Part shown: in pieces, positions 22,808 to 31,070 of the stretch | Numbering within the stretch: position 1 is the first letter of the stretch | How the letters are laid out: each line of letters begins with the position of its first letter | Source of the DNA: Streptomyces filipinensis | GTDB lineage: Bacteria > Actinomycetota > Actinomycetes > Streptomycetales > Streptomycetaceae | DNA: 64,000 nt | NCBI RefSeq assembly: GCF_014649495.1 | Contig: NZ_BMTD01000027.1 | Location: 1-64,000, forward strand | Direction: 5' to 3' | Position numbers and translations under genes: made by a program | Notes under the pieces: generated by a model | What the model was told of the DNA's origin: nothing | The model's input: only the letters and a program-made list of their open reading frames with translations | Database searches by the model: none

Positions 22808-24883
22808 GTGACGCGCAGCGTGTACGTGACCGGGATCGACCGCGGTGACGGCCGCCAGGTCGTGGAGCTGGGAGTCATGGAGCTCCTGACCCGGCAGGTC
22901 GACCGGGTGGGCGTCTTCCGTCCGCTCGTGCACGACGGCCCCGACCGGCTGTTCGAGCTGCTGCGGGCGCGCTACCGCCTCGCGCAGGACCCGGCGACCG
23001 TCTACGGCATGGACTACCACGAGGCGTCCGCGCTGCAGGCCGAGCAGGGCACCGACGAACTGGTCTCGACGCTGGTCGACCGCTTCCACCTGGTGGCCCG
23101 CGACTACGACGTCGTGCTCGTCCTCGGCACCGACTTCGCCGACACCCAGCTCCCCGACGAGCTGTCCCTGAACGCCCGTCTGGCCAACGAGTTCGGCGCC
23201 TCCGTGATCCCGGTCGTCGGCGGCCGCAAGCAGCCGGCCGAGTCGGTGCTCGCCGAGACCCGCAACGCCTTCCGGGCGTACGACGGCCTCGGCTGCGACG
23301 TGCTGGCCATGGTCACCAACCGGGTGGCCCGCGAGGACCGCGACGAGATCGCCGAGCGGCTCGCCACCCGGCTGCCGGTCCCCTGCTACGTCGTGCCCGA
23401 CGAGCCCGCGCTGTCCGCGCCGACCGTCTCCCAGATCGCCCACGCCCTCGACGCGAGGGTCCTGCTCGGCGACGATTCCGGGCTCGCCCGGGACGCGCTG
23501 GACTTCGTCTTCGGCGGCGCCATGCTGCCCAACCTCCTCGGCGCCCTGACCCCGGGCTGTCTGGTCGTCACCCCGGGCGACCGCGCCGACCTGGTCGTCG
23601 GCTCGCTGGCCGCGCACAGCGCCGGCACCCCGCCGATAGCCGGCGTGCTGCTCACCCTGAACGAGGTGCCGCGCGACGAGATCCTCACCCTCGCCGCCCG
23701 GCTCGCCCCCGGTACCCCGGTGCTGTCCGTGAGCGGCACCAGCTTCCCCACCGCCGAGCAGCTGTTCTCACTGGAGGGCAAGCTGGGCGCGGCCACCCCG
23801 CGCAAGGCGGAGACCGCGCTCGGCCTGTTCGAGCGGTACGCCGACACCGCCGAGCTGGCCCGCCGGGTCTCGGCGCCCAGCAGCGACCGGGTCACCCCGA
23901 TGATGTTCGAGCACAAGCTGCTGGAGCAGGCCCGCTCCGACAAGCGGCGGGTCGTCCTGCCCGAGGGCACCGAGGAGCGGGTCCTGCACGCGGCCGAGGT
24001 GCTGCTGCGCCGTGGCGTGTGCGACCTGACCCTGCTCGGCCCGGTCGACCAGATCCGCAAGAAGGCCGCCGACCTCGGCATCGACCTCGGCGACACCCAG
24101 CTGATCGACCCGGCCTCCTCCGAACTGCGCGACGCCTTCGCCGAGCAGTACGCGGCCCTGCGCGCCCACAAGGGCGTCACGGTCGAGCTGGCCTACGACG
24201 TCGTCTCGGACGTCAACTACTTCGGCACCCTGATGGTGCAGGAGGGCCTGGCCGACGGCATGGTGTCCGGCTCGGTGCACTCCACGGCGGCCACCATCCG
24301 CCCGGCCTTCGAGATCATCAAGACCAGGCCGGAGTCGTCGATCGTCTCGTCGGTGTTCTTCATGTGCCTGGCCGACAAGGTGCTGGTCTACGGCGACTGC
24401 GCGGTCAACCCGGACCCGAACGCGCAGGCGCTCGCGGACATCGCCGTCCAGTCGGCCGGTACGGCCGCGCAGTTCGGCGTGGAGCCCAGGATCGCGATGC
24501 TGTCGTACTCCACCGGCACCTCCGGCTCGGGCGCCGACGTCGACAAGGTGCGCGAGGCGACCGAGCTGGCGCGCTCGCGCCGGCCGGACCTGAAGATCGA
24601 GGGGCCGATCCAGTACGACGCGGCCGTGGAACCGTCCGTCGCCGCGACCAAGCTGCCCGACTCCGATGTCGCCGGGCAGGCGACGGTGCTGATCTTCCCC
24701 GACCTCAACACGGGGAACAACACCTACAAGGCCGTGCAGCGTTCGGCGGGCGCGATCGCCGTCGGACCGGTCCTGCAGGGCCTGCGCAAGCCGGTCAACG
24801 ACCTGTCCCGGGGCGCGCTCGTGCAGGACATCGTCAACACCGTCGCCATCACGGCGATCCAGGCCCAGACGCCCGCCAACTGA
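22808..24883 (+). CDS. pta: Phosphate acetyltransferase
   Basis: The 691-residue enzyme converts acetyl-CoA and phosphate to acetyl phosphate and CoA. It has the long Pta architecture: an N-terminal P-loop-like region, a central DRTGG domain (about 215-330) and a C-terminal PTA_PTB catalytic domain (from about 380: RRVVLPEGTEERVLHAAEVL; later YSTGTSGSGADVDKV). GTG 22808 is chosen because GGAG lies 7 bases upstream and the upstream extension is unlike the family. ackA follows after 23 bases, forming the classical acetate operon. pfkA is divergent, 192 bases away. Confidence 0.96.
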   Translation: MTRSVYVTGIDRGDGRQVVELGVMELLTRQVDRVGVFRPLVHDGPDRLFELLRARYRLAQDPATVYGMDYHEASALQAEQGTDELVSTLVDRFHLVARDYDVVLVLGTDFADTQLPDELSLNARLANEFGASVIPVVGGRKQPAESVLAETRNAFRAYDGLGCDVLAMVTNRVAREDRDEIAERLATRLPVPCYVVPDEPALSAPTVSQIAHALDARVLLGDDSGLARDALDFVFGGAMLPNLLGALTPGCLVVTPGDRADLVVGSLAAHSAGTPPIAGVLLTLNEVPRDEILTLAARLAPGTPVLSVSGTSFPTAEQLFSLEGKLGAATPRKAETALGLFERYADTAELARRVSAPSSDRVTPMMFEHKLLEQARSDKRRVVLPEGTEERVLHAAEVLLRRGVCDLTLLGPVDQIRKKAADLGIDLGDTQLIDPASSELRDAFAEQYAALRAHKGVTVELAYDVVSDVNYFGTLMVQEGLADGMVSGSVHSTAATIRPAFEIIKTRPESSIVSSVFFMCLADKVLVYGDCAVNPDPNAQALADIAVQSAGTAAQFGVEPRIAMLSYSTGTSGSGADVDKVREATELARSRRPDLKIEGPIQYDAAVEPSVAATKLPDSDVAGQATVLIFPDLNTGNNTYKAVQRSAGAIAVGPVLQGLRKPVNDLSRGALVQDIVNTVAITAIQAQTPAN

Positions 24884-24906
24884 CCACAGAGAGCACCCGA
24901 TTCACC

Positions 24907-26115
24907 GTGACCGCGACCCGCGTCCTCGTCCTCAACTCCGGCTCCTCGTCGGTGAAGTACCAGCTGCTCGACATGCGCGACCGGAGCCGGCTCGCCGTCG
25001 GCCTGGTGGAGCGCATCGGCGAGCAGACCTCCCGGCTCCGGCACACCTGCCTGGCCTCCGGCGACACCCGTGAGCACACCGGCCCGATCGCCGACCACGA
25101 CGCGGCGCTCAAGGCGGTCGCCGGGGAGCTGGGCCGGGACGGGCTGGGCCTCGACTCGCCGGAACTGGCCGCGATCGGGCACCGGGTGGTGCACGGCGGC
25201 ATGTTCTTCACCGAGCCGACCGTCATCGACGACGAGGTGCTCGCCGAGGTCGAGCGGCTGATCCCGGTAGCCCCGCTGCACAACCCGGCCAACCTCACGG
25301 GCATCCGCACCGCCCGGGCGCTGCGCCCCGACCTGCCGCAGGTGGCCGTCTTCGACACCGCGTTCCACACGACGATGCCGGAGCAGGCGGCGCGCTACGC
25401 GATCGACCCGAAGATCGCCGACCGCCACCGCATCCGCCGCTACGGCTTCCACGGCACCTCCCACGCCTACGTCTCGCGGGAGACGGCGCGGCTGCTCGGC
25501 AAGGACCCGGCCGAGGTCAACGTGATCGTGCTGCACCTGGGCAACGGCGCCTCCGCGTCGGCGGTCCGGCGGGGCCGGTGCGTGGACACCTCCATGGGAC
25601 TCACGCCTTTGGAGGGGCTCGTGATGGGTACGCGCTCCGGAGACCTGGATCCTGCCGTCATCTTCCATTTGGCCCGGGTTGGCGGAATGTCCATGGACGA
25701 GATCGACACTCTTCTCAACAAGAGGAGCGGTCTGTTCGGCCTGTGCGGTGACAACGACATGCGGGAGATCCGCCGGCGGATCGACGAGGGTGACGAAGAG
25801 GCCGCTCTCGCGTTCGACATTTACATTCACCGGCTCAAGAAGTACATCGGCGCCTATTACGCCGTACTCGGCACGGTGGACGCGGTCGCGTTCACGGCCG
25901 GGGTCGGCGAGAACGCGGCGCCCGTGCGGGAGGCGGCGATCGCGGGCCTGGAGGGGCTGGGCCTCGCGGTCGACCCGGAGCTGAACGCCGTGCGAGCGGA
26001 CCGGGCGAGGCTCGTCTCGCCAGAGGGTGCGCGCGTCGCGGTCGCGGTGGTGCCGACGGATGAAGAACTGGAGATCGCGACGCAGACCTACGCACTGGTC
26101 GGAAAGAACAACTGA
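24907..26115 (+). CDS. ackA: Acetate kinase
   Basis: The 402-residue enzyme makes ATP and acetate from acetyl phosphate. It has both family signatures: VLVLNSGSSSVKYQLL at the N terminus and GTRSGDLDPAVIFHL in the centre, plus the FDTAFHTTMP and RRYGFHGTSHAYVSR motifs with the active-site residues. It acts with Pta, 23 bases upstream, in acetate overflow and in acetate activation. The GTG at 24907 has only a weak ribosome site (GAGAG), consistent with coupling to pta translation. Confidence 0.96.
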   Translation: MTATRVLVLNSGSSSVKYQLLDMRDRSRLAVGLVERIGEQTSRLRHTCLASGDTREHTGPIADHDAALKAVAGELGRDGLGLDSPELAAIGHRVVHGGMFFTEPTVIDDEVLAEVERLIPVAPLHNPANLTGIRTARALRPDLPQVAVFDTAFHTTMPEQAARYAIDPKIADRHRIRRYGFHGTSHAYVSRETARLLGKDPAEVNVIVLHLGNGASASAVRRGRCVDTSMGLTPLEGLVMGTRSGDLDPAVIFHLARVGGMSMDEIDTLLNKRSGLFGLCGDNDMREIRRRIDEGDEEAALAFDIYIHRLKKYIGAYYAVLGTVDAVAFTAGVGENAAPVREAAIAGLEGLGLAVDPELNAVRADRARLVSPEGARVAVAVVPTDEELEIATQTYALVGKNN

Positions 26116-26158
26116 ATAGCACCTGAGCGGTGTGGCACTCATTTGTATCTTCCGCCAG

Positions 26159-26172
26159 ACGGAATATTCCGT
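26159..26172. promoter_or_regulatory. 14-bp perfect palindrome upstream of pyk
   Basis: ACGGAATATTCCGT is self-complementary. It lies 16 bases upstream of the probable -10 box TAGGAT (26188-26193) of pyk, where a -35 box would be expected. Its AT-rich core is unusual in this region. It is a candidate operator or activator site. Confidence 0.45.
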
Positions 26173-26187
26173 AGCGAAACAAACCGA

Positions 26188-26199
26188 TAGGATCGCCCC
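26188..26199 (+). promoter_or_regulatory. Probable -10 box of pyk, short or absent leader
   Basis: TAGGAT at 26188-26193 is followed by six bases and the ATG at 26200, which suggests transcription starting at the start codon. The same bases include AGGA at ribosome-site spacing, so a conventional leader from a promoter further upstream is the alternative. Confidence 0.4.
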
Positions 26200-27627
26200 A
26201 TGCGCCGTTCGAAAATCGTCTGTACTCTCGGCCCCGCGGTCGACTCCCACGAGATGCTCGTCGCCATGATCGAGGCGGGCATGAACGTGGCCCGGTTCAA
26301 CTTCAGCCACGGCTCGCACGCCGAGCACCAGGCGCGGTACGACCGCGTCCGGGCCGCGTCCAAGGAGACCGGCCGGCCCATCGGCGTCCTCGCCGACCTG
26401 CAGGGCCCGAAGATCCGCCTGGAGACCTTCGCCGAGGGCCCGGTCGAGCTCGAACGCGGTGACGAGTTCGTCATCACGACCGAGGACGTGCCGGGCGACA
26501 AGCACATCTGCGGCACGACCTACAAGGGGCTGCCGGGTGACGTCTCGCGCGGCGACCAGGTCCTGATCAACGACGGCAACGTCGAGCTGAAGGTGCTGGA
26601 CGTCGAGGGCCCGCGGGTGAAGACGATCGTCATCGAGGGCGGTGTCGTCTCCGACCACAAGGGCATCAACCTGCCCGGCGCGGCCGTCAACGTGCCCGCG
26701 CTGAGCGAGAAGGACGTCGAGGACCTGCGGTTCGCCCTCCGCATGGGCTGCGACCTGGTAGCGCTGTCCTTCGTCCGGGACGCCAAGGACGTCCAGGACG
26801 TGCACCGCGTCATGGACGAGGAGGGCCGCCGGGTCCCCGTCATCGCCAAGGTGGAGAAGCCCCAGGCGGTGGAGAACATGGAGGACGTCGTCGCGGCGTT
26901 CGACGCCGTGATGGTGGCCCGTGGCGACCTCGCCGTCGAGTACCCGCTCGAAAAGGTCCCCATGGTGCAGAAGCGCCTGATCGAGCTGTGCCGGCGCAAC
27001 GCCAAGCCGGTGATCGTGGCGACCCAGATGATGGAGTCGATGATCACCAACTCGCGCCCGACCCGCGCCGAGGCCTCCGACGTGGCCAACGCGATCCTGG
27101 ACGGCGCCGACGCGGTCATGCTGTCGGCGGAGTCCAGCGTGGGCGCCTACCCGGTCGAGACGGTCAAGACCATGTCGAAGATCGTCGCCGCCGCCGAGCA
27201 GGAGCTGCTCTCCAAGGGCCTGCAGCCGCTGGTGCCGGGCAAGAAGCCGCGCACCCAGGGCGGCTCGGTGGCCCGCGCGGCCTGCGAGATCGCCGACTTC
27301 CTCGGCGGCCGGGGCCTGATCGCCTTCACCCAGTCCGGTGACACCGCGCGCCGCCTGTCCCGCTACCGCGCGACCCCGCCGATCATCGCCTTCACCACCG
27401 ACGAGGGCACCCGCAACCAGCTCACCCTGAGCTGGGGCGTGGAGCCGCACGTCGTGCCGTTCGTGAACACCACCGACGAGATGGTCGACCTGGTGGACCA
27501 GGAGGTCGCCCGGCTGGGCCGCTTCAACGCGGGCGACACGGTCATCATCACCGCCGGCTCGCCCCCCGGCGTCCCCGGCACCACGAACATGCTCCGCGTC
27601 CACCACCTGGGCACGCAGGGCAACTGA
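26200..27627 (+). CDS. pyk: Pyruvate kinase
   Basis: The 475-residue enzyme makes pyruvate and ATP from phosphoenolpyruvate. It begins MRRSKIVCTLGPAVDSHEML and has GMNVARFNFSHG, the active-site block VIAKVEKPQAVENM, and MVARGDLAVEYPLEKVP, followed by the B and C domains. It follows ackA on the same strand after 84 bases with its own regulatory region. Together with pfkA, pta and ackA it gives a compact glycolysis-to-acetate set. Family length is standard. Confidence 0.96.
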   Translation: MRRSKIVCTLGPAVDSHEMLVAMIEAGMNVARFNFSHGSHAEHQARYDRVRAASKETGRPIGVLADLQGPKIRLETFAEGPVELERGDEFVITTEDVPGDKHICGTTYKGLPGDVSRGDQVLINDGNVELKVLDVEGPRVKTIVIEGGVVSDHKGINLPGAAVNVPALSEKDVEDLRFALRMGCDLVALSFVRDAKDVQDVHRVMDEEGRRVPVIAKVEKPQAVENMEDVVAAFDAVMVARGDLAVEYPLEKVPMVQKRLIELCRRNAKPVIVATQMMESMITNSRPTRAEASDVANAILDGADAVMLSAESSVGAYPVETVKTMSKIVAAAEQELLSKGLQPLVPGKKPRTQGGSVARAACEIADFLGGRGLIAFTQSGDTARRLSRYRATPPIIAFTTDEGTRNQLTLSWGVEPHVVPFVNTTDEMVDLVDQEVARLGRFNAGDTVIITAGSPPGVPGTTNMLRVHHLGTQGN

Positions 27628-27653
27628 CAGGCCCCACAAGGGCCTTGCAAGGC

Positions 27654-27691
27654 GCTGAGGGCGCCCCCTGGAACCAGGGGGCGCCCTCAGC
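27654..27691. terminator. Strong bidirectional terminator after pyk
   Basis: An 18-base stem with no mismatches (GCTGAGGGCGCCCCCTGG with its complement at 27674-27691) is closed by AA, so the real loop is a little larger. It lies 27 bases after the pyk stop and 35 bases after the stop of the opposing gene at 27726. Confidence 0.75.
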
Positions 27692-27725
27692 TGTGTGCGG
27701 CTCCCGAACGGGCTTGCTGGACCGG

Positions 27726-29117
27726 TCAGTCGGTCGTGTACACGTGCATGCCGGGCACGTGCAGGTTGCCGCCGAACTGGGCGGCCTGGACCACCTTGAC
27801 GTTGGTGAAGTAGATCAGCGGCAGGTTCAGCGGGGGCGGGCTGTCGGGGCTGAACGTCATCGGGATCAGACCGAACAGGTTGCCCGAGATCTTCTCCGTG
27901 TACATCGTCGTGTCGCCGCCCCGGATGGTGGACGTCGAACCCTTGGCCGCCTGCACGTGGTAGGTCTTGCCGGACAGCTTGTCCTTGACCGTCTGGTGCA
28001 GGTCGCCGATGTCCGTGCCGTTGGAGATGACGTACTTCAGGACCTTCTTGGTGGTGCCGGACGCCGTCTTCACCTCGACGATGCCCTGGTAGTCGGCGCC
28101 CTTGAGCAGGAGCGAGCTGGCGTCCAGGTACCAGGGGTCGTCGGCCACCGGCACCTTGTTGTCGACGCCGCTGACGTCGTCCGTGGCCTTGGGACAGTTC
28201 TCCGCCGAGGCGGAGTCGCTCGCGGACGGGCTGGGCGTGGCCGAGCCGGCCGCGTCCTGGGCCGTCTTGGCGGTGTCCTGGACGGTCTCGGCGGTCCTGG
28301 AGACCGTGCCGGTGGTCTTCTTCACCGTGTCCCCGACCGTCTTGGTGGCCTTGGAGACGGTGTCGCCGACGGTGTCGGCGGCCTTGGAACCGGACGACGG
28401 GTCCGACGAGGACGAGTCCGCCTTGGACGCGTCCGAGGACGCGCTCGCCGACGGGGTCGCGGACGGCGTCGCACTCGCGGAGGAGCCGCCGGAGTCCTTG
28501 CTGCCGCCGCCGAGGATGCCGCCCAGCGTGTCGCCGATGGTGTCCAGCAGACCGCCACTGCTCTTGGACGCGGACGGCGTCGGCGTGGCCGTGTCACCGC
28601 TGGAGGACGACGAGCCGGAGTCCGAGCCGGAACCCGACGAGCCGGAGGTCGCGGTCGGCGCGGGCGTGGCCTTGTCGTCGGAACCTGAATCCGACGAAGA
28701 GGACGTGCCCGAGTCGCCGGACTTCGTGTCCTTGGAGTCCTTGGCGTCCTCGCTCGCCGAGGGCGACGGCGTGGCCTTGTCACCGGACGCGCTCTCCGAG
28801 GCGGAGGGCGAGGGCGACGACGAGGTGTCCTTGGAGCCGTCCAGCGCCTTGACGCAGTCCTTGTACTCGTCGGCCGTCAGGCTCTTGGCCGTCGTCGACG
28901 GGGACGGGCTGCCGCCGTCGCCGGCCGCGAGGGCCAGCGTGGAGGTGAAGCCCATGCCCATCAGCACGGCGGTGGGCATCGCCACGGAGGCGATCGCCTT
29001 GCCGGCCGGCATGTGGAACCTGGTGAACAACGGTTTTCTGGGGGCCGCGTGGCGCGGGCCGGTTCTCGCGCGGGACCCGTCCACATCGGTCCCGCGGGTC
29101 ACCTCGTCAGCCGGCAC
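27726..29117 (-). CDS. Exported Ser/Pro/Asp/Thr-rich envelope protein, uncharacterised
   Basis: The 463-residue protein has a hydrophobic export segment (about 38-66), a long low-complexity region of S, P, T, D, G and K (about 67-235), an amphipathic LEA-like stretch of near-repeats such as TVGDTVSKATKTVGDTVKK (about 240-290), and a folded C-terminal domain from Asn307. The C terminus, with its IRGGDTTMYTEKI and NLHVPGMHV segments, resembles the theme of the DUF6230 product upstream. I recognise no enzyme motif. GTG 29117 has GGGAGG 4-5 bases upstream and overlaps the end of the DUF6114 gene by 11 bases, indicating coupled translation. The likely location is outside the membrane. Confidence 0.82.
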   Translation of the reverse strand: MPADEVTRGTDVDGSRARTGPRHAAPRKPLFTRFHMPAGKAIASVAMPTAVLMGMGFTSTLALAAGDGGSPSPSTTAKSLTADEYKDCVKALDGSKDTSSSPSPSASESASGDKATPSPSASEDAKDSKDTKSGDSGTSSSSDSGSDDKATPAPTATSGSSGSGSDSGSSSSSGDTATPTPSASKSSGGLLDTIGDTLGGILGGGSKDSGGSSASATPSATPSASASSDASKADSSSSDPSSGSKAADTVGDTVSKATKTVGDTVKKTTGTVSRTAETVQDTAKTAQDAAGSATPSPSASDSASAENCPKATDDVSGVDNKVPVADDPWYLDASSLLLKGADYQGIVEVKTASGTTKKVLKYVISNGTDIGDLHQTVKDKLSGKTYHVQAAKGSTSTIRGGDTTMYTEKISGNLFGLIPMTFSPDSPPPLNLPLIYFTNVKVVQAAQFGGNLHVPGMHVYTTD

Positions 29118-29694
29118 TGTGCCTCCCGTTCGCCCCGTTGGCCGGGCTCGTTCCTGACAGGTCGTTCTCCCCGGGCGCGGCGAAGCCCTGGAAGGGGACG
29201 TCGCCCGGCGCGTCGGTGCGCTGCTCCGGCAGCGGCGCGGTCTGCGGGGCACCGCCCTCGCCCGGCGCCGCCTCGGCCGGCGGCTGCTGCTGCGGCGGCG
29301 CGCCCGGGCTCCAGGCCACGGCCAGCGCCCCGCCGATCAGCGAGAGCAGGAAGCCGACGATGAAGCCGCCGATGTTGGACAGCGGGATGGACACCAGCGC
29401 CAGCAGGATCGCCGCGATACCCGCGAAGACCCGGATGTGCTGCTGGACCCAGAGGGTGACGCCCAGGACGATGAGCAGCACGCCGATGATCAGGGAGCTG
29501 GAGCCGCCGGGCGTCCCCATCGTCATCGTGAGGTGGCCCAGCTGCAGGTGGGCGTACGGAAAGTACAGGATGAGAAAGCCGCCGAGCATGACGAACAGTC
29601 CGGCCCAGAACGGACGTGTGCCCCGCCAGGCGCGGAACTGCAGCCTCCGGCGGGTGAACTGGCCGGGTGCGGCGGCAGGAGTCTCGGCGCTCAT
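29107..29694 (-). CDS. DUF6114-type membrane protein
   Basis: The 195-residue protein has about four hydrophobic segments (roughly 28-48, 66-85, 92-110, 112-132), followed by a Pro/Gln/Gly-rich cytoplasmic or external tail of about 60 residues. ATG 29694 has GGGAGC 8 bases upstream. It lies between the DUF6230 gene (115 bases upstream) and the Ser-rich gene (overlapping), the usual arrangement of this family in Streptomyces. No function is known. A role as membrane anchor or exporter partner for its secreted neighbours is inference. Confidence 0.82.
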   Translation of the reverse strand: MSAETPAAAPGQFTRRRLQFRAWRGTRPFWAGLFVMLGGFLILYFPYAHLQLGHLTMTMGTPGGSSSLIIGVLLIVLGVTLWVQQHIRVFAGIAAILLALVSIPLSNIGGFIVGFLLSLIGGALAVAWSPGAPPQQQPPAEAAPGEGGAPQTAPLPEQRTDAPGDVPFQGFAAPGENDLSGTSPANGANGRHSAG

Positions 29695-29765
29695 GGAAAC
29701 AGCTCCCTGGTGCGGCGTTGCTGTGGTGGTGATGTGTGCCGCGTGTGAAACGCGGCCGGAGAGGG

Positions 29766-29800
29766 GACGGGCGGGGGCGCCACCGGCTCCCCCGCCCGTC
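29766..29800. terminator. Hairpin between the DUF6230 and DUF6114 genes
   Basis: GACGGGCGGGGG (29766-29777) pairs perfectly with CCCCCGCCCGTC (29789-29800) around 11 bases. It lies 10 bases after the DUF6230 stop and 72 bases before the next start, so it is likely a partial terminator that gives more of the first product than of the later two. Confidence 0.55.
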
Positions 29801-29809
29801 AGCGAGTGC

Positions 29810-30448
29810 TTAGTAGCACTCCTTGACACCCGTCGACAGCGACATGTGAAGGCCGCTGAGCTTGAAGGTGCCGGCGGTGGTCGCCCACGCCGTCTGCTTC
29901 ACGTCCTTCAGCGTGGCCGAGTCGGCCTGCTGCGCGAAGCCGTACGGGTTGGTCTGCTCGCTCCCGCCCTTCAGGCCCGGACCCTTGTCGGCGTCCTTGG
30001 CGGCCACACCGATGTCGATGTTGTTGAAGGTCGCGTCGGCGTTCAGGTCGGCAACGTCGATGTAGATGTTGTCGGCCTGGACCTTGTCGTGACCCGCGCC
30101 GCCGGCCCGCAGGATCAGGCTGACGTTGCCGAAGATCGGCACGTCCGGCGTGACCACGGACTGGCAGAGGTTGGTGATCTCCGCGTGCTTGAACGCCGAG
30201 ACGGCCACCGGGTGGCCCGTCTTCTTGCCGTCCATCGTGTAGCCGCTGTCGATGGCGCCGTACTGCTCGAAGCCGGTGCCCTGGAGCTCGTCGGCGGACA
30301 CCTTGAACGACTGGCCGGACACGCTGAACGAGGCGGCGAGAGCGCCCTGCGCGAGGGCGACACCTATACACGCCGTGGCGGCCACGCTGGGCACCATGAC
30401 CACAGCGAACCGCTTCCATCTGGTCCCGCCACGCACCTGGGACTCCAT
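29810..30448 (-). CDS. DUF6230-type secreted protein
   Basis: The 212-residue protein has a signal peptide (WKRFAVVMVPSVAATACIGV, cleavage near the ALA-A at about 37-39) followed by a beta-rich domain without cysteine pairs or catalytic motifs. The family has been labelled cholesterol esterase in older annotation. I see no lipase serine motif to support that. ATG 30448 has a near-ideal AAGGAGGA site 5 bases upstream, suggesting high expression. It is the first gene of the three-gene envelope set and is preceded by an unusually long, structured intergenic region. Confidence 0.85.
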   Translation of the reverse strand: MESQVRGGTRWKRFAVVMVPSVAATACIGVALAQGALAASFSVSGQSFKVSADELQGTGFEQYGAIDSGYTMDGKKTGHPVAVSAFKHAEITNLCQSVVTPDVPIFGNVSLILRAGGAGHDKVQADNIYIDVADLNADATFNNIDIGVAAKDADKGPGLKGGSEQTNPYGFAQQADSATLKDVKQTAWATTAGTFKLSGLHMSLSTGVKECY

Positions 30449-30823
30449 ATTTCCTCCTTCTCGGACGTACATCTCCTGGCCCGCACTCGCCCCAGTCGGC
30501 GGCTCAGTCGGGCAGGGATGGGAGAAGTGCTACGTCCTCGGGAAGGAGAGCGCCCATGCTCGGAGGCGCGAACCGCGCCCGAATCACCGGCGATCACCCC
30601 CGAGCGACAACCACTGGTCGCGCCTGACACGCATCACGCACAACCCTGCTGGACAGGCTTCGCCCGAGGACGAAGACCCCCCTGTCCTAGAGCCCGCGCC
30701 ACTGCCGCCGGCTCTGCTCGGTGGGGACCCAGATTCTCTCGTGACCCGACCGGATGCCGGGGTGTGGAAATGGACCGAGCGTCGCCGATCGTGGTGCATT
30801 CTCGCGCCGGACACAAGGGGGTT

Positions 30824-30841
30824 CGTTACTGGCTAGTAACG
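30824..30841. promoter_or_regulatory. 18-bp dyad CGTTACT-N4-AGTAACG
   Basis: A perfect inverted repeat with 7-base arms. The half-site TTACT/AGTAA recurs at 30956-30968 with a 3-base centre. It has the size of a TetR/MarR-type operator. It lies 376 bases upstream of the DUF6230 start. Confidence 0.5.
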
Positions 30842-30911
30842 GCCGGATAACCGGAGGACGACCGGCCGGTCTCGGAACGCGACGCTGGGTGGCAGTCATG
30901 GGCAGAGCAAA

Positions 30912-30949
30912 GCCGTTGATCCCTGGACGAATCCAGACAGATCAACGGC
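30912..30949. other. Nested hairpin in the 30.9 kb intergenic region
   Basis: The outer stem is GCCGTTGATC (30912-30921) with GATCAACGGC (30940-30949). The inner stem is CTGGA with TCCAG (30923-30927, 30932-30936) around CGAA. It may be a terminator remnant or part of a structured RNA. No T-run adjoins it. Confidence 0.5.
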
Positions 30950-30955
30950 CTTGAT

Positions 30956-30968
30956 TTACTCGGAGTAA
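30956..30968. promoter_or_regulatory. 13-bp dyad TTACT-CGG-AGTAA
   Basis: A short perfect dyad sharing half-sites with the element at 30824-30841. The two centres are about 129 bases apart. Confidence 0.35.
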
Positions 30969-30985
30969 CAGTCTGCGCAATGACC

Positions 30986-31032
30986 AAGATTTGGTAAAGC
31001 GCAGCCGCCCTGACGCCTCGTCGGCAAATCTT
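30986..31032. terminator. Hairpin downstream of the thioredoxin-TPR gene
   Basis: AAGATTTG (30986-30993) pairs with CAAATCTT (31025-31032), and GCCG with CGGC inside it. It starts 39 bases past the stop of the minus-strand gene at 31071 and is the best candidate terminator for it. Confidence 0.4.
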
Positions 31033-31070
31033 TCACCCCGGCATCACAAGCCGTGGCGTTTAGCGACTGG

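Larger units (their letters stand above)
30449..31070. other. 622-bp intergenic region with clustered dyads and hairpins
   Basis: This is the only gene-free stretch over 300 bases. The part nearest the DUF6230 gene (30449-30820) shows no convincing gene or repeat. From 30824 to 31032 four symmetric elements occur: two TTACT/AGTAA dyads (30824-30841 and 30956-30968) and two hairpins (30912-30949 and 30986-31032). The second half is visibly more AT-rich than its surroundings. An 18-codon frame at 30898-30954 runs through one hairpin and has no support as a gene. Confidence 0.7.

Noticed and set aside
27645..28688. 347-residue plus-strand Arg/Gly-rich frame opposite the Ser-rich gene
   Set aside because: It is the complement of Ser/Asp/Pro low-complexity codons and it begins inside the pyk terminator hairpin.
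30898..30954. 18-codon plus-strand reading frame in the long intergenic gap
   Set aside because: No ribosome site, and the frame runs through a nested hairpin, which better explains its sequence constraints.
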